A stretch of DNA of 58,102 nt, from assembly GCA_036269075.1 (NCBI GenBank), contig DATASX010000095.1:1-58102 (forward strand), read 5' to 3'. Both the position numbers and the translations under genes were made by a program. Each line of letters starts with the position of its first letter. Position 1 is the stretch's first letter. Shown in pieces: positions 32,604-42,098 of this stretch. The notes beneath the pieces are model-generated. The model worked only from the letters and a program-made list of their open reading frames with translations. It searched no databases and was not told the DNA's origin. Source of the stretch: Sporichthyaceae bacterium. GTDB lineage: Bacteria > Actinomycetota > Actinomycetes > Sporichthyales > Sporichthyaceae.

Positions 32604-33472
32604 TGGGCAGTCAGGCCGAGGAGATCGGCGAGCGGGTCGAGTCGCTGTTGGCTCAACTCGCTCGCCAGGGCGGGAAGCGCGCCGCGGCGACAGCCGAAGA
32701 GCTGATCGGCCTGCTGGTCGACTACTACGGATCGGGACTTGCCAACGTCGTCGAGATTGTCGTGGCGGCCGACCCGGCATTGCTGCTCACGTTGGCGCAG
32801 GATCCGTTGGTCGAGAGCCAGTTGATCCTGCACGGGCTGCACCCCGTCGAGGTCGACGTCCGGATCGAGCAGGCGCTGGACAAGGTGCGGCCCTATCTCG
32901 GCTCGCACGCCGGCGGCGTCGCCTACCTGGGCATCGACGGTGCCGGGGTGGCCCACCTGCGCTTGGACGGCAGCTGCCACGGATGTCCGTCCTCGACGGT
33001 CACCGTGCGGATGACGATCGAGGAGGCCGTGCTCAAAGCGGCCCCCGAGGTAGCCGGCATCGAGGTCGAGGGCCAGTCGACGCCACCGGAGCGGCTGCTC
33101 CAGATCGGGCGTGGCCCGGGCCTGGAGGCAGCGCTTCCCGGCCCGCGCTGGCGGGCGGTGCCGACGGCCGAGCTGCCTACGGTCGGACGCTTCGGCGCGG
33201 TGCGCCTGGACCAGGCGCAGTTGTTGATCTGCCGGTTGGGCGAGAGCCTCTACGCCTACGCCGACACCTGTGCCACGTGCGGATCGGTGCTGAGTGCTGT
33301 CGGGTCCGGATTGAGCGGCGACTTGTTGCAGTGCGGTTCGTGCGCCGCTCGCTACGACCTCCGACTGGCGGGCAAGGCCCAGGACGGCACCGGCCGACAC
33401 CTCGCGCCGTTCCCCTTGCTCGACGACGACGCCGGGGTCCGGGTGGCACTGACCGCGGAGATCGGAGTCTGA
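32603..33472 (+). CDS. NifU-like protein fused to a Rieske-like domain with a four-cysteine site
   Basis: 289 residues from the ATG at 32603, overlapping the hhyL stop. Residues about 85-158 are a NifU C-terminal domain with Cys125 and Cys128 (GSCHGCPSS), which can carry or deliver an Fe-S cluster. Residues about 183-255 resemble a Rieske ferredoxin, but both metal-binding loops read CxxC (Cys223/226 and Cys244/247) where Rieske proteins have CxH and CxxH. Probably it acts in Fe-S assembly of HhyS or in electron transfer. A four-cysteine site could instead hold a rubredoxin-type iron or zinc. Confidence 0.85.
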   Translation: MGSQAEEIGERVESLLAQLARQGGKRAAATAEELIGLLVDYYGSGLANVVEIVVAADPALLLTLAQDPLVESQLILHGLHPVEVDVRIEQALDKVRPYLGSHAGGVAYLGIDGAGVAHLRLDGSCHGCPSSTVTVRMTIEEAVLKAAPEVAGIEVEGQSTPPERLLQIGRGPGLEAALPGPRWRAVPTAELPTVGRFGAVRLDQAQLLICRLGESLYAYADTCATCGSVLSAVGSGLSGDLLQCGSCAARYDLRLAGKAQDGTGRHLAPFPLLDDDAGVRVALTAEIGV

Positions 33473-33496
33473 CGGTCGGCGAACGGAGGAGATGAG

Positions 33497-34183
33497 ATGA
33501 GCAACGCACCCGGCCTGCACCGGTTCGTGGCGCGGAGGACGACTTCCCTACCGGTCCGGTTCGCTGAACGCGCACCGCGGCCGCTCGGTGAGTTCTGCGA
33601 GATGTGCGGCCTCGACGTGTCCGACGAGCACTCCCACGTGGTCGACATCGACAGCAGGCGCCTGCTGTGCACGTGCCGACCGTGTGCCCTGCTGTTCACC
33701 GCCACGGGCGCCAGCCGTGGCCACTACCGGGCAGTGCCCGAGCGATATCTGACTGACCCTCAGTTGCACCTGTCCGCCGAACACTGGGAACAGTTGCAGG
33801 TACCGGTCGCGATCGCCTTCTTCTTCCACAACTCGGTGGTGGACCGAATCGTCGCGCACTACCCGAGCCCGGCAGGTGCCACCGAGTCGCTGTTGGACCT
33901 CTCCGCCTGGGAGGCCGTCTGGGCCGACAACCTGCTGGTCGCCGCGATGCTCCCCGACATCGAGGCGTTGGTGGTGCGGCGCGATCGGGCAGGCCGGCAC
34001 GAGTGCTACCTGATACCGATCGACGCCTGCTACGAACTCGTCGGCAAGGTGCGGATGCACTGGAGCGGCTTCGACGGCGGCGCTGAGGTCAAAGCCGACC
34101 TCGACGCCTTCTTCGACCGCGTCCGCGACCGGGCGCAGGTCGTGACGGCCGAGGACATCGAGACGGCGGGAACCCGTGGCTGA
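33497..34183 (+). CDS. DUF5947 family protein, hydrogenase-associated
   Basis: 228 residues starting 24 bases after the NifU-like gene. Residues about 35-58 contain two cysteine pairs, CEMC and CTCRPC (with LLCTCRPC), a probable metal knuckle. The rest is soluble with a helical centre, FFFHNSVVDRIVAHYPS, and AMLPDIEALVVRR. This family is found next to group 1h hydrogenases; its function is unknown. It overlaps the DUF6084 gene by 8 bases. Confidence 0.75.
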   Translation: MSNAPGLHRFVARRTTSLPVRFAERAPRPLGEFCEMCGLDVSDEHSHVVDIDSRRLLCTCRPCALLFTATGASRGHYRAVPERYLTDPQLHLSAEHWEQLQVPVAIAFFFHNSVVDRIVAHYPSPAGATESLLDLSAWEAVWADNLLVAAMLPDIEALVVRRDRAGRHECYLIPIDACYELVGKVRMHWSGFDGGAEVKADLDAFFDRVRDRAQVVTAEDIETAGTRG

Positions 34184-34886
34184 CCTGTCCTTCCAGTGCC
34201 TGGGCGTGGCTGCCGACATCTACGCGGCCGGTCCCACGTTGAACATCCGCCTGCGGGTCACCGAACGGAGCGGGGCGAAGGTTCACGCCATCGCGCTACG
34301 GGCTCAGTTGCGGATCGAACCGCAGAAGCGCCGGTACAGCCCTACCGAGGCCGCGAACCTCGGCGATCTGTTCGGCGCCACCACCCGATGGGCCGACACA
34401 CTGCGTCCGTTGCAGTTCGCCACCGTGCCCGCGATGGTCCCCGGGTTCAGCGACTCGTGCGACTTCGATCTCCCGGTGCCGTGCACCTACGACCTGGAGA
34501 TCGCGGCCACCACCTACTTCCACGCCCTCGACGAAGGCGACATCCCGCTGATGCTGCTGTTCAGCGGGACGGTGTTCACCAAGGGCGAGACGGGCTTCAG
34601 CGTGGCCCCGGTCTCCTGGCAGGCGGAGGCGCCATGCCTGGTCCCGATCGGCGTCTGGCGCGAGATGATGGACCGGTTCTTCCCGAACTGCGGATGGATC
34701 CGGCTGTCCCGCGACACCCTGCAGACCTTGGGCGCATTCAAGAACCGCCGGGCGATCCCCACGTGGGAACAGGCGATCACCACACTGCTCGACGAGGTGG
34801 CCGGGATCGATGAGCTGCCGGGACCTGATCAGGTTCCGGGGCTCGCCGGGACGCCGGACCGCACCGAAGCGCGAGAAACCGCATGA
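34176..34886 (+). CDS. DUF6084 family protein, hydrogenase-associated
   Basis: 236 residues from a GTG overlapping the previous gene by 8 bases. It is soluble and beta-rich at first (LNIRLRVTERSGAKVHAIALRAQLRIE), then has DFDLPVPCTYDLEIAATTYFHALDEGDIPL and a WREMMDRFFPNCGWIRL helix. No catalytic motif is recognisable. The gene shares ATGA with the next one, so it is strictly coupled. It is probably a structural or assembly factor for the hydrogenase. Confidence 0.72.
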   Translation: MADLSFQCLGVAADIYAAGPTLNIRLRVTERSGAKVHAIALRAQLRIEPQKRRYSPTEAANLGDLFGATTRWADTLRPLQFATVPAMVPGFSDSCDFDLPVPCTYDLEIAATTYFHALDEGDIPLMLLFSGTVFTKGETGFSVAPVSWQAEAPCLVPIGVWREMMDRFFPNCGWIRLSRDTLQTLGAFKNRRAIPTWEQAITTLLDEVAGIDELPGPDQVPGLAGTPDRTEARETA

Positions 34887-36220
34887 CAACCACAACCGAC
34901 CCGTTTGCCGGTGCCCGGGCCGTCGCCGATGCCGTCCTGTACGAGGGCTACGTGCTCTACCCCTACCGGGCGTCCTCGGCGAAGAACCGGACCCGCTGGC
35001 AGTTCGGCGTGCTGATGTCGCCGGCGTACGCCGCAGCCGACCCGTCCGAGCGGTCCCGATGCCGTACCGAGGTCGTCACCGAGGCCCCCGATTCGGCGCG
35101 GCTGACCGTCGAGATCCGATTCCTGCACGTGATCCGCCGCACCGGGGGCGGCCAACCCGACTGGGACGAAACTCTCGAGCGCGAGGTCTGCTTACGCTGC
35201 GCCGTCTCCGAGCTGCGTGCCGGAGTCAGACACGAGTTCGAGTTCGACGGCGACGAGCGGAGCGAGGCTGGAGTGCACCGGCTGTGCCGGACCGTTCGTG
35301 GGGCGGTCTCGGTGAGCGTCACGGAGCTGCCCGGGCCCTACGGCGCAGTGCGGTTGGCCGTAGAGGTCGCCAACCTCAGCCGAGGCGGTGGAGCGGATCG
35401 GGATGAGGCCTTGTCCCGCGCCCTGATCGCCGCGCACACCTTGCTCGCACTCGATGCCGGCCATTTCCTGTCGATGACCGACCCACCGGAATGGGCACGT
35501 CCGTTGGTCGACTCCTGCACCAACGAAGGCACTTGGCCCGTGCTCGCGGGTGGGTCACAACGCCCGGCTGCGGTGGTGCTCTCCTCGCCGATCATCCTGG
35601 CCGACCATCCCGAGATTGCCCCGGAGAGCCCGGAAAACCTTTACGACGCCTGCGAGATCGATGAGATCCTGACGCTGCGCACCATGACCTTGACCGAGGA
35701 TGAGAAGGCACAGGCCCGGGCGACCGACCCCCGTGCTGCCGCGGTCATCGACCACGTCGAGACCCTTCCCGCGGACCAGTTGGACCGGCTGCACGGCGCG
35801 CTGCGCTACCTGCGGCAGGTGACCGGGGAGACCGGCGACGGAACCGGGGTCGCACCCGGCGGACCGGCCGCGCAGGAGGACCTGCCGACGTACTTCACCC
35901 CCGACGCACCCTGGTGGGACCCCGGGGCCGACGCCTCCGTCGACCCGGAGACCGACTCCGTGCTGATCGATGGCGTCGTGGTGGCCCGCGGCAGCCGCGT
36001 GCGCCTGCGGCCGGGCGCGGCCGGGCGCCGAACCGACGCCCAGGACCTGTTCCTGGCCGGGCGGACCGCGACGGTCGAATGCGTGCTGTTCGACGTCGAC
36101 GGAAAGCGCCATCTCGGCGTTACCCCGGACGACGACGCGGAACTTGCGGAGATCTCCCGGTGGCACGGCCGGTACCTGTACTTCGACCCCGACGAGGTCG
36201 AACTGGTGATCCCGTCATGA
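34883..36220 (+). CDS. Unknown 445-residue hydrogenase-associated protein
   Basis: 445 residues, soluble, with no signal or membrane segment; I do not recognise the family. The N-terminal 170 residues are beta-rich, including AVLYEGYVLYPYRASSAKN and VEIRFLHVIRR. A middle part has NLYDACEIDEILTLRTMTLTEDEK followed by a helix with RDPRAA-like residues. The last 110 residues look like a small beta-barrel (VLIDGVVVARGSRVRLRPG, ATVECVLFDVDGKRHLGV, HGRYLYFDPDEVELV). ATGA overlaps on both sides bind it to DUF6084 and the maturation protease, so it is very likely needed for the same enzyme. Confidence 0.65.
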   Translation: MTTTTDPFAGARAVADAVLYEGYVLYPYRASSAKNRTRWQFGVLMSPAYAAADPSERSRCRTEVVTEAPDSARLTVEIRFLHVIRRTGGGQPDWDETLEREVCLRCAVSELRAGVRHEFEFDGDERSEAGVHRLCRTVRGAVSVSVTELPGPYGAVRLAVEVANLSRGGGADRDEALSRALIAAHTLLALDAGHFLSMTDPPEWARPLVDSCTNEGTWPVLAGGSQRPAAVVLSSPIILADHPEIAPESPENLYDACEIDEILTLRTMTLTEDEKAQARATDPRAAAVIDHVETLPADQLDRLHGALRYLRQVTGETGDGTGVAPGGPAAQEDLPTYFTPDAPWWDPGADASVDPETDSVLIDGVVVARGSRVRLRPGAAGRRTDAQDLFLAGRTATVECVLFDVDGKRHLGVTPDDDAELAEISRWHGRYLYFDPDEVELVIPS

Positions 36221-36735
36221 AGGCCCTGATCGCGGGTGTCGGCAACATTTTCCTGACCGACGACGGATTCGGCCCCGAGGTACTGCGGCAGTTCAGCGGT
36301 TCGGAACTACCGCCGGAGTTCACGGCTGTCGACTTCGGCATCCGTGGCCTGCACCTGACCTACGAATTGCTCGAGGGCTACGACGTTCTCGTGATCGTCG
36401 ACGCCGCACCCCGCGGTGAGGCCCCGGGGACCGTCACCCTGGTGGAGGTGGACCCGGCCGGCGTCGGAGCTCCGGAGGACGGCCCACTGCTGGACGCGCA
36501 CGGGATGGAACCAGTCGCGATCCTGCGCACGCTCGGCTCGTTGGGCGGCCGGGTGGACCGGATTTACGTGCTGGCCTGCGAACCGGCGGTCACCGCCGAA
36601 GGTATGGGCCTGACCCCAGTGGTGGCCGCCGCGGTGCCGGAATCGGTGGCTGCCCTGCGCGGTCTCGTCGAGCGCCTGGCCGCCGAGACGCGGCCGAATG
36701 TCGGAAGAACAACTGTCGAGGAGGTGTCAACGTGA
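36217..36735 (+). CDS. Hydrogenase maturation protease (HyaD/HybD family)
   Basis: 172 residues from the ATG at 36217 (4-base overlap). It begins MKALIAGVGNIFLTDDGFGPEV, the family signature; Asp16 stands where E. coli HybD has a nickel-ligating Glu. Asp in VIVDAAPRGEAPG and His in LDAHGM supply the other metal-binding positions. Members clip the C-terminal peptide of the large subunit once nickel is in place. Here the target would be the 24 residues after HhyL His576. The C-terminal 15 residues are extra. Its end overlaps the tiny gene that follows (GTGA). Confidence 0.9.
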   Translation: MKALIAGVGNIFLTDDGFGPEVLRQFSGSELPPEFTAVDFGIRGLHLTYELLEGYDVLVIVDAAPRGEAPGTVTLVEVDPAGVGAPEDGPLLDAHGMEPVAILRTLGSLGGRVDRIYVLACEPAVTAEGMGLTPVVAAAVPESVAALRGLVERLAAETRPNVGRTTVEEVST

Positions 36736-36836
36736 TCGTTCGCCTGATCAAGGCCCTGCTGCTCGCGGCGACGGTGGCTGCGGTGGTGCAGTCGCTGCCG
36801 GACATCAAGCGCTACCTGGAGATTCGGGAGATGTGA
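36732..36836 (+). CDS. 34-residue membrane microprotein in the hydrogenase operon
   Basis: From a GTG overlapping the protease stop as GTGA. It has one hydrophobic helix, LIKALLLAATVAAVVQSL, then PDIKRYLEIREM. The hydrophobic-then-PDIxRYLxIR pattern resembles the DUF6893 small proteins often annotated beside such hydrogenases (from memory, moderate certainty). It may anchor the cytosolic hydrogenase to the membrane; this is inference. Confidence 0.65.
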   Translation: MIVRLIKALLLAATVAAVVQSLPDIKRYLEIREM

Positions 36837-36897
36837 CTGTGCCGCCCCCCGACCCGGGGCGCGGGTCCGTCCGTTGCGCTGCGAGAACGGAGTTCTG

Positions 36898-37089
36898 ATG
36901 GAGACGTTGGTCGGCTTCGCGGTCGGGTTCCTCGTCGGCACCAGGGAGGGCAAGGAGGGGATGGCCCGGATCTGCTCGGCCTGTGCCGGGATCAAGGAGT
37001 CGGCGGAGGTGAAGCGGTGGGTCGGCGGGGCGCTGGCGGTCGCCGTGCCGATCGCACGGGACCTGTCGCGTCTGGGCCGGGCGGCCTGA
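36898..37089 (+). CDS. 63-residue small protein in the hydrogenase operon
   Basis: It starts METLVGFAVGFLVGTREGKEG at 36898. The hydrophobic first 14 residues and the GTREGKEG turn resemble short membrane-linked proteins of the YtxH type. Two cysteines lie in ICSACAG near residues 23-27. The second half is mildly amphipathic (VKRWVGGALAVAVPIARDLSRL). Its function is unknown; position suggests a link to hydrogenase membrane attachment or maturation. Confidence 0.6.
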   Translation: METLVGFAVGFLVGTREGKEGMARICSACAGIKESAEVKRWVGGALAVAVPIARDLSRLGRAA

Positions 37090-37256
37090 TCGCCCACGGC
37101 CGGGCAGATTTCCCGACGGCAGCAACTGCGCTCGGGACAGCCCGCGGAACCGGCGAGGAAGGACTGTTTCCGGCCACGGTCGGTGACGAACTGCAGAGAG
37201 AGGTTGCCACGCCCAACGTAGCCAGTGAGCGCGCGGTCGAACGCTGTCGGCATCGG

Positions 37257-39530
37257 GTGCAGGTGCGGGGCCTGGTGCAAGGCGTCGGGTTCCGGCCGTT
37301 CGTCTATGCCTCAGCGCGAGAACTCGGGCTGTCCGGATCGGTTGCCAACGGCCCGGACGGAGTGACGATAGAGGTGGAGGGCAGCCCGCCCGCGCTGGCC
37401 AGGTTCACCGAGCGGATCCGCTCGGATGCTCCCCCGCTCGCGGCGGTGACCGAGGTGACGGTCAGTCAGATCCCCTGCAGTGGCGGCACCGGGTTCACGA
37501 TCGCCGCTTCCCAGGGCGGGCCGGCGCGCACTCTCGTCTCCCCCGACATCGCCACCTGTGACGACTGTCTGGCCGAACTTCGCGACCCGGCCGACCGTCG
37601 GTACCGACACGCGTTCATCAGCTGCACGAACTGCGGCCCGCGGTTCACCGTGATCGTCGACCTGCCCTACGACCGGCCGGCCACCACGATGGCCGACCTC
37701 CCGCTGTGCGCGACCTGCGCCGGCGAGTACGCCGACCCGGCCGACCGCCGGTTCCACGCGCAGACCGTGGCCTGCCGCGACTGCGGACCGCAACTTCGGC
37801 TGCACCGACCGGGCGCACCTGACGTGTCCGGCGACGCCGCGTTGGCCGCGACGCGGGAATTGCTGGCCGGCGGGGCGATCGTCGCCGTGAAAGGTCTCGG
37901 CGGATACCACCTGGCCTGCGCCGCGGACGACGAGACTGCCGTGGCCGGCCTGCGCAAACGGAAGGACCGCGGCGACAAGCCGTTCGCGGTGATGGTCCGG
38001 GACGTCCCCACCGCCGTTGCACTGGCCGTGTTGGGTCCCGTCGAGAGGGAGCTTCTCTCCGACCCGCGCCGCCCGGTTGTGCTGCTGCGCCGCCGGGCGA
38101 CGGACCTGGTCGCAGCGAGCGTCGCGCCGCAGCATCCCGACCTCGGCGTCATGCTGCCTTACACCCCGGTGCACCATCTGTTGTTCGGCCTGCCCGGTGA
38201 CCCGCCCGGTCCCCGGGCGCTGGTGATGACCAGCGGCAACCTCGCCGGTGAACCGATCGTCATCGACGACGGCGCCGCCCTCGACCGACTGGCCGGAATC
38301 GCCGAGGCCTGGCTGAGCCACGACCGCCCGATCCATGTGCCGTGCGACGACTCGGTGGTCCGCCTCGCGGCCGGCGTCCAACTACCGGTGCGCCGCTCCC
38401 GCGGCTACGCGCCGATGCCGATCGCGCTGCCGGTCCCGGTCCGCCCGACCCTGGCCGTCGGCGGCGATCTGAAGAACACGTTCGCGGTCGGCGACGGGCG
38501 CTTCGCCTGGCTGTCCGCACACGTCGGCGACATGGACGACCTGGCGACCCAGCAGGCGTTCGAGGCGGCCACCGAGCACCTCGCCACCTTGACCGGCGTC
38601 CGACCGGAACTGCTCGTCTGCGACGCCCATCCCGGCTACCGGAGCACCGCCTGGGCGCGGCGGCACGCGGGCGACCGCGAAGTACGAAAGGTGGCGCACC
38701 ACCACGCGCACATCGCCTCAGCGATGGCCGAGAACGGGCACGACGGCACCACGCGGGTGCTCGGGTTCGCCTTCGACGGCACGGGCTACGGCGCCGACTG
38801 CGCGGTGTGGGGTGGCGAGGTGCTGGTCGCGGACTACGCGGGCTACGAACGCGCCGCGCACCTGGCCTACGTGCCGCTGCCGGGCGGGGACGCCGGGGTG
38901 CGCAACCCGTGCCGAATGGCGCTGTCGCACCTGCGCGCGGCGGGGGTGGACTGGGATCCGCGGCTGCCCTGCGTTGCCGCGTGCGACCCGGTCGAGCGCA
39001 ACCTGATGGCCCGTCAGTTGGAGACCGGGGTGGCGTGCGCGCCGACCTCAAGCATGGGGCGGTTGTTCGACGCGATGTCCTCGCTGGCCGGGGTCTGCCA
39101 CCGGGTGGCCTACGAGGCCGAGGCCGCGATGCGGTTCGAGGAACTGGCCGCCGCGGCCCTGCCCGAGGCCGGGGCCCCCTACCGGTTCGGGATCGAGACC
39201 GGTGTACCACGGCAACTGAGGGCGGCACCGGTGGTGGCCGCCGCCGCCGCGGACGTGCTGGCCGGGACCCCGGCCGAGGTGATCGCGGCCCGGTTCCACC
39301 TCGCCGTCGCCGATCTGGTGACGCGTACCGCCGTCGCCCTGCGTGCCGCCGGCGCCCCGGACACCGTCGCGCTGTCGGGCGGTGTGTTCCTGAACGCCTT
39401 GCTCACCACGCTGTGCGTGCGGTCGTTGGCCGACGCCGGCTTCCGTGTGCTGCGCCACAGCCGAGTGCCACCCAGCGACGCTGGTCTCGCGCTCGGCCAA
39501 CTGGTGGTGGCCGCCCGGACCCCGCCTTGA
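37257..39530 (+). CDS. hypF: Carbamoyltransferase HypF
   Basis: 757 residues if started at the GTG at 37257; no ATG and no Shine-Dalgarno is present nearby, so the start is uncertain by some residues. It makes the carbamoyl group that becomes the Fe-bound cyanide ligands. Visible in order: acylphosphatase domain (VRGLVQGVGFRPFVYA), two zinc fingers (CDDC...CTNCG and CATC...CRDCG), a YrdC-like domain (AIVAVKGLGGYHLAC and LRKRKDRGDKPFAVM), and a Kae1-like domain with KVAHHHAHIASAM. Length is standard. It shares the operon with hypC, D and E. Confidence 0.93.
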   Translation: MQVRGLVQGVGFRPFVYASARELGLSGSVANGPDGVTIEVEGSPPALARFTERIRSDAPPLAAVTEVTVSQIPCSGGTGFTIAASQGGPARTLVSPDIATCDDCLAELRDPADRRYRHAFISCTNCGPRFTVIVDLPYDRPATTMADLPLCATCAGEYADPADRRFHAQTVACRDCGPQLRLHRPGAPDVSGDAALAATRELLAGGAIVAVKGLGGYHLACAADDETAVAGLRKRKDRGDKPFAVMVRDVPTAVALAVLGPVERELLSDPRRPVVLLRRRATDLVAASVAPQHPDLGVMLPYTPVHHLLFGLPGDPPGPRALVMTSGNLAGEPIVIDDGAALDRLAGIAEAWLSHDRPIHVPCDDSVVRLAAGVQLPVRRSRGYAPMPIALPVPVRPTLAVGGDLKNTFAVGDGRFAWLSAHVGDMDDLATQQAFEAATEHLATLTGVRPELLVCDAHPGYRSTAWARRHAGDREVRKVAHHHAHIASAMAENGHDGTTRVLGFAFDGTGYGADCAVWGGEVLVADYAGYERAAHLAYVPLPGGDAGVRNPCRMALSHLRAAGVDWDPRLPCVAACDPVERNLMARQLETGVACAPTSSMGRLFDAMSSLAGVCHRVAYEAEAAMRFEELAAAALPEAGAPYRFGIETGVPRQLRAAPVVAAAAADVLAGTPAEVIAARFHLAVADLVTRTAVALRAAGAPDTVALSGGVFLNALLTTLCVRSLADAGFRVLRHSRVPPSDAGLALGQLVVAARTPP

Positions 39531-39577
39531 GGCGAGCTGACCCCCCGTCACTTCGGCGCTTCGAGAAGGAGTACAGC

Positions 39578-39870
39578 ATGTGCCTGGCAGTCCCGGGAAA
39601 GGTCACCCGGATCTGGGAAGCGGCCGACGGCCGGATGGCGGAGGTCAACTTCGGCGGCGTCCTCAAGGAGGTCTGCCTGGAGTTCGTCCCGGACCTCGAG
39701 ATCGGCGAGTACACGATCGTGCACGTCGGCTTCGCACTGCAGCGCCTCGACGAAACGTCCGCGTTGGAGACGCTCGCGCTGTTCCAACGGATGGGTGAAC
39801 TGGAGGCCGAGTTCGGTGACGCCTGGGCGCGCGCCGCGGCCGAGGCAAGCGGCGAGGAGAGGAGCAACCG

Positions 39871-39874
<4 letters not shown>
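39578..39874 (+). CDS. hypC: Hydrogenase chaperone HypC
   Basis: 98 residues from the ATG at 39578 with GAAGGAG 7 bases ahead. The start MCLAVPGKV, with the essential Cys2, identifies HypC. It carries the Fe(CN)2CO unit with HypD and hands it to the large subunit. [20 protein letters not shown] and the [11 protein letters not shown] segment are typical. The C-terminus is about 15 residues longer than usual and overlaps hypD by 4 bases. Confidence 0.95.
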
Positions 39875-40978
<1,104 letters not shown>

Positions 40979-40986
<8 letters not shown>

Positions 40987-42040
40987 GTCCGTCCTCGACC
41001 TGTCGGCCTGGACCTGCCCGCTGCCGCTGCGCGACAGCCCGAAGGTCGTGATGGGCCACGGCGGCGGTGGGCAGCTGTCCGCCGAACTGGTCGACCACCT
41101 CTTCGTGCCGGCCTTCGCCGGCGACCACCCCGTGATCCTGGGCGACTCGGCGGTGGTCGAGTTGGGCGGGGCCCGGCTGGCATTCTCGACCGACACCTAC
41201 GTGGTCCGCCCGCTGTTCTTCCCCGGCGGCTCGATCGGCGAGCTCGCGGTCAACGGCACGGTCAACGACCTGGCCTGCAGCGGCGCCGTGCCGGCGGTCC
41301 TGTCCTGCGGTTTCGTGCTCGAGGAGGGAACCGACCTGAGCCTGGTCGGCCGCATCGCCGAGGCGATGGGTGCGGCGGCCCGGGCCGCCGGGGTCCGGAT
41401 CGTGACCGGCGACACGAAAGTCGTCGACGCCGGTCACGGCGACGGCGTCTACGTGAACACCGCCGGCATCGGCCTGGTGCCGGACGGGATCGACATCCGT
41501 CCGGACCGGGCGGCTCTCGGTGACGTGGTCATCGTCAGCGGCCCGATCGGCCAGCACGGCGTGGCGATCATGAGCGTGCGTGAGGGCCTGGAGTTCGGCA
41601 GCCAGATCGTCAGCGACACCGCCCCGCTGGCCGGGTTGGTCGCGGCGATGCTAGCCGCCGAGCCCGACGTCCACGTTCTGCGCGACCCGACCCGAGGCGG
41701 GCTGGCCACCACGCTGAACGAGATCGCGACCGCCTCCCGGGTGGGCATCCGCCTGGAGGAACGAGCGATCCCGGTGCCATCGGAGGTCGCCAACGCCTGC
41801 GCGTTGCTCGGCCTCGACCCGATGTACGTGGCCAACGAGGGAAAGCTGGTGGCGTTCGTCCCGGCCGCCTCGGCCGAGGCGGTGCTGGCCGCGATGCGCG
41901 AGCACCCGGCCGGCCACGGTGCGACGGTGATCGGCGAGTGCGTCGCGGATCACCCGGGAATTGTGGTGGCCCGCACGACATTCGGCGCGACCCGCGTGGT
42001 CGACATGCCGCTCGGCGAGCAGTTGCCACGCATCTGCTGA
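40979..42040 (+). CDS. hypE: Carbamoyl dehydratase HypE
   Basis: 353 residues from a TTG at 40979, overlapping hypD by 8 bases; a start so placed fits coupling. [16 protein letters not shown] at the N-terminus and the C-terminal PRIC, whose last Cys receives the carbamoyl group from HypF, are diagnostic. The core is an AIR-synthase-like ATPase fold ([33 protein letters not shown]). It dehydrates the thiocarboxamide to thiocyanate. A hairpin terminator follows, closing the operon. Confidence 0.96.
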
Positions 42041-42044
42041 ACGC

Positions 42045-42083
42045 GCGTCGGAGGAGCCTCGGCACCCGCGGCTCCTCCGACGC
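42045..42083 (+). terminator. Hairpin at the end of the hydrogenase operon
   Basis: GCGTCGGAGGAGCC pairs perfectly with GGCTCCTCCGACGC across an 11-base loop, 5 bases after the hypE stop. No T-run follows. As a 14-base-pair GC stem it probably terminates or stabilises the transcript, and it may serve the convergent membrane gene too. Confidence 0.65.
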
Positions 42084-42098
42084 AGTGCTGACGGGTGA

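Noticed and set aside
37017-37256. HypF starting at the GTG at 37017
   Set aside because: That GTG lies inside the 63-residue small gene and the extra 80 residues do not resemble HypF.
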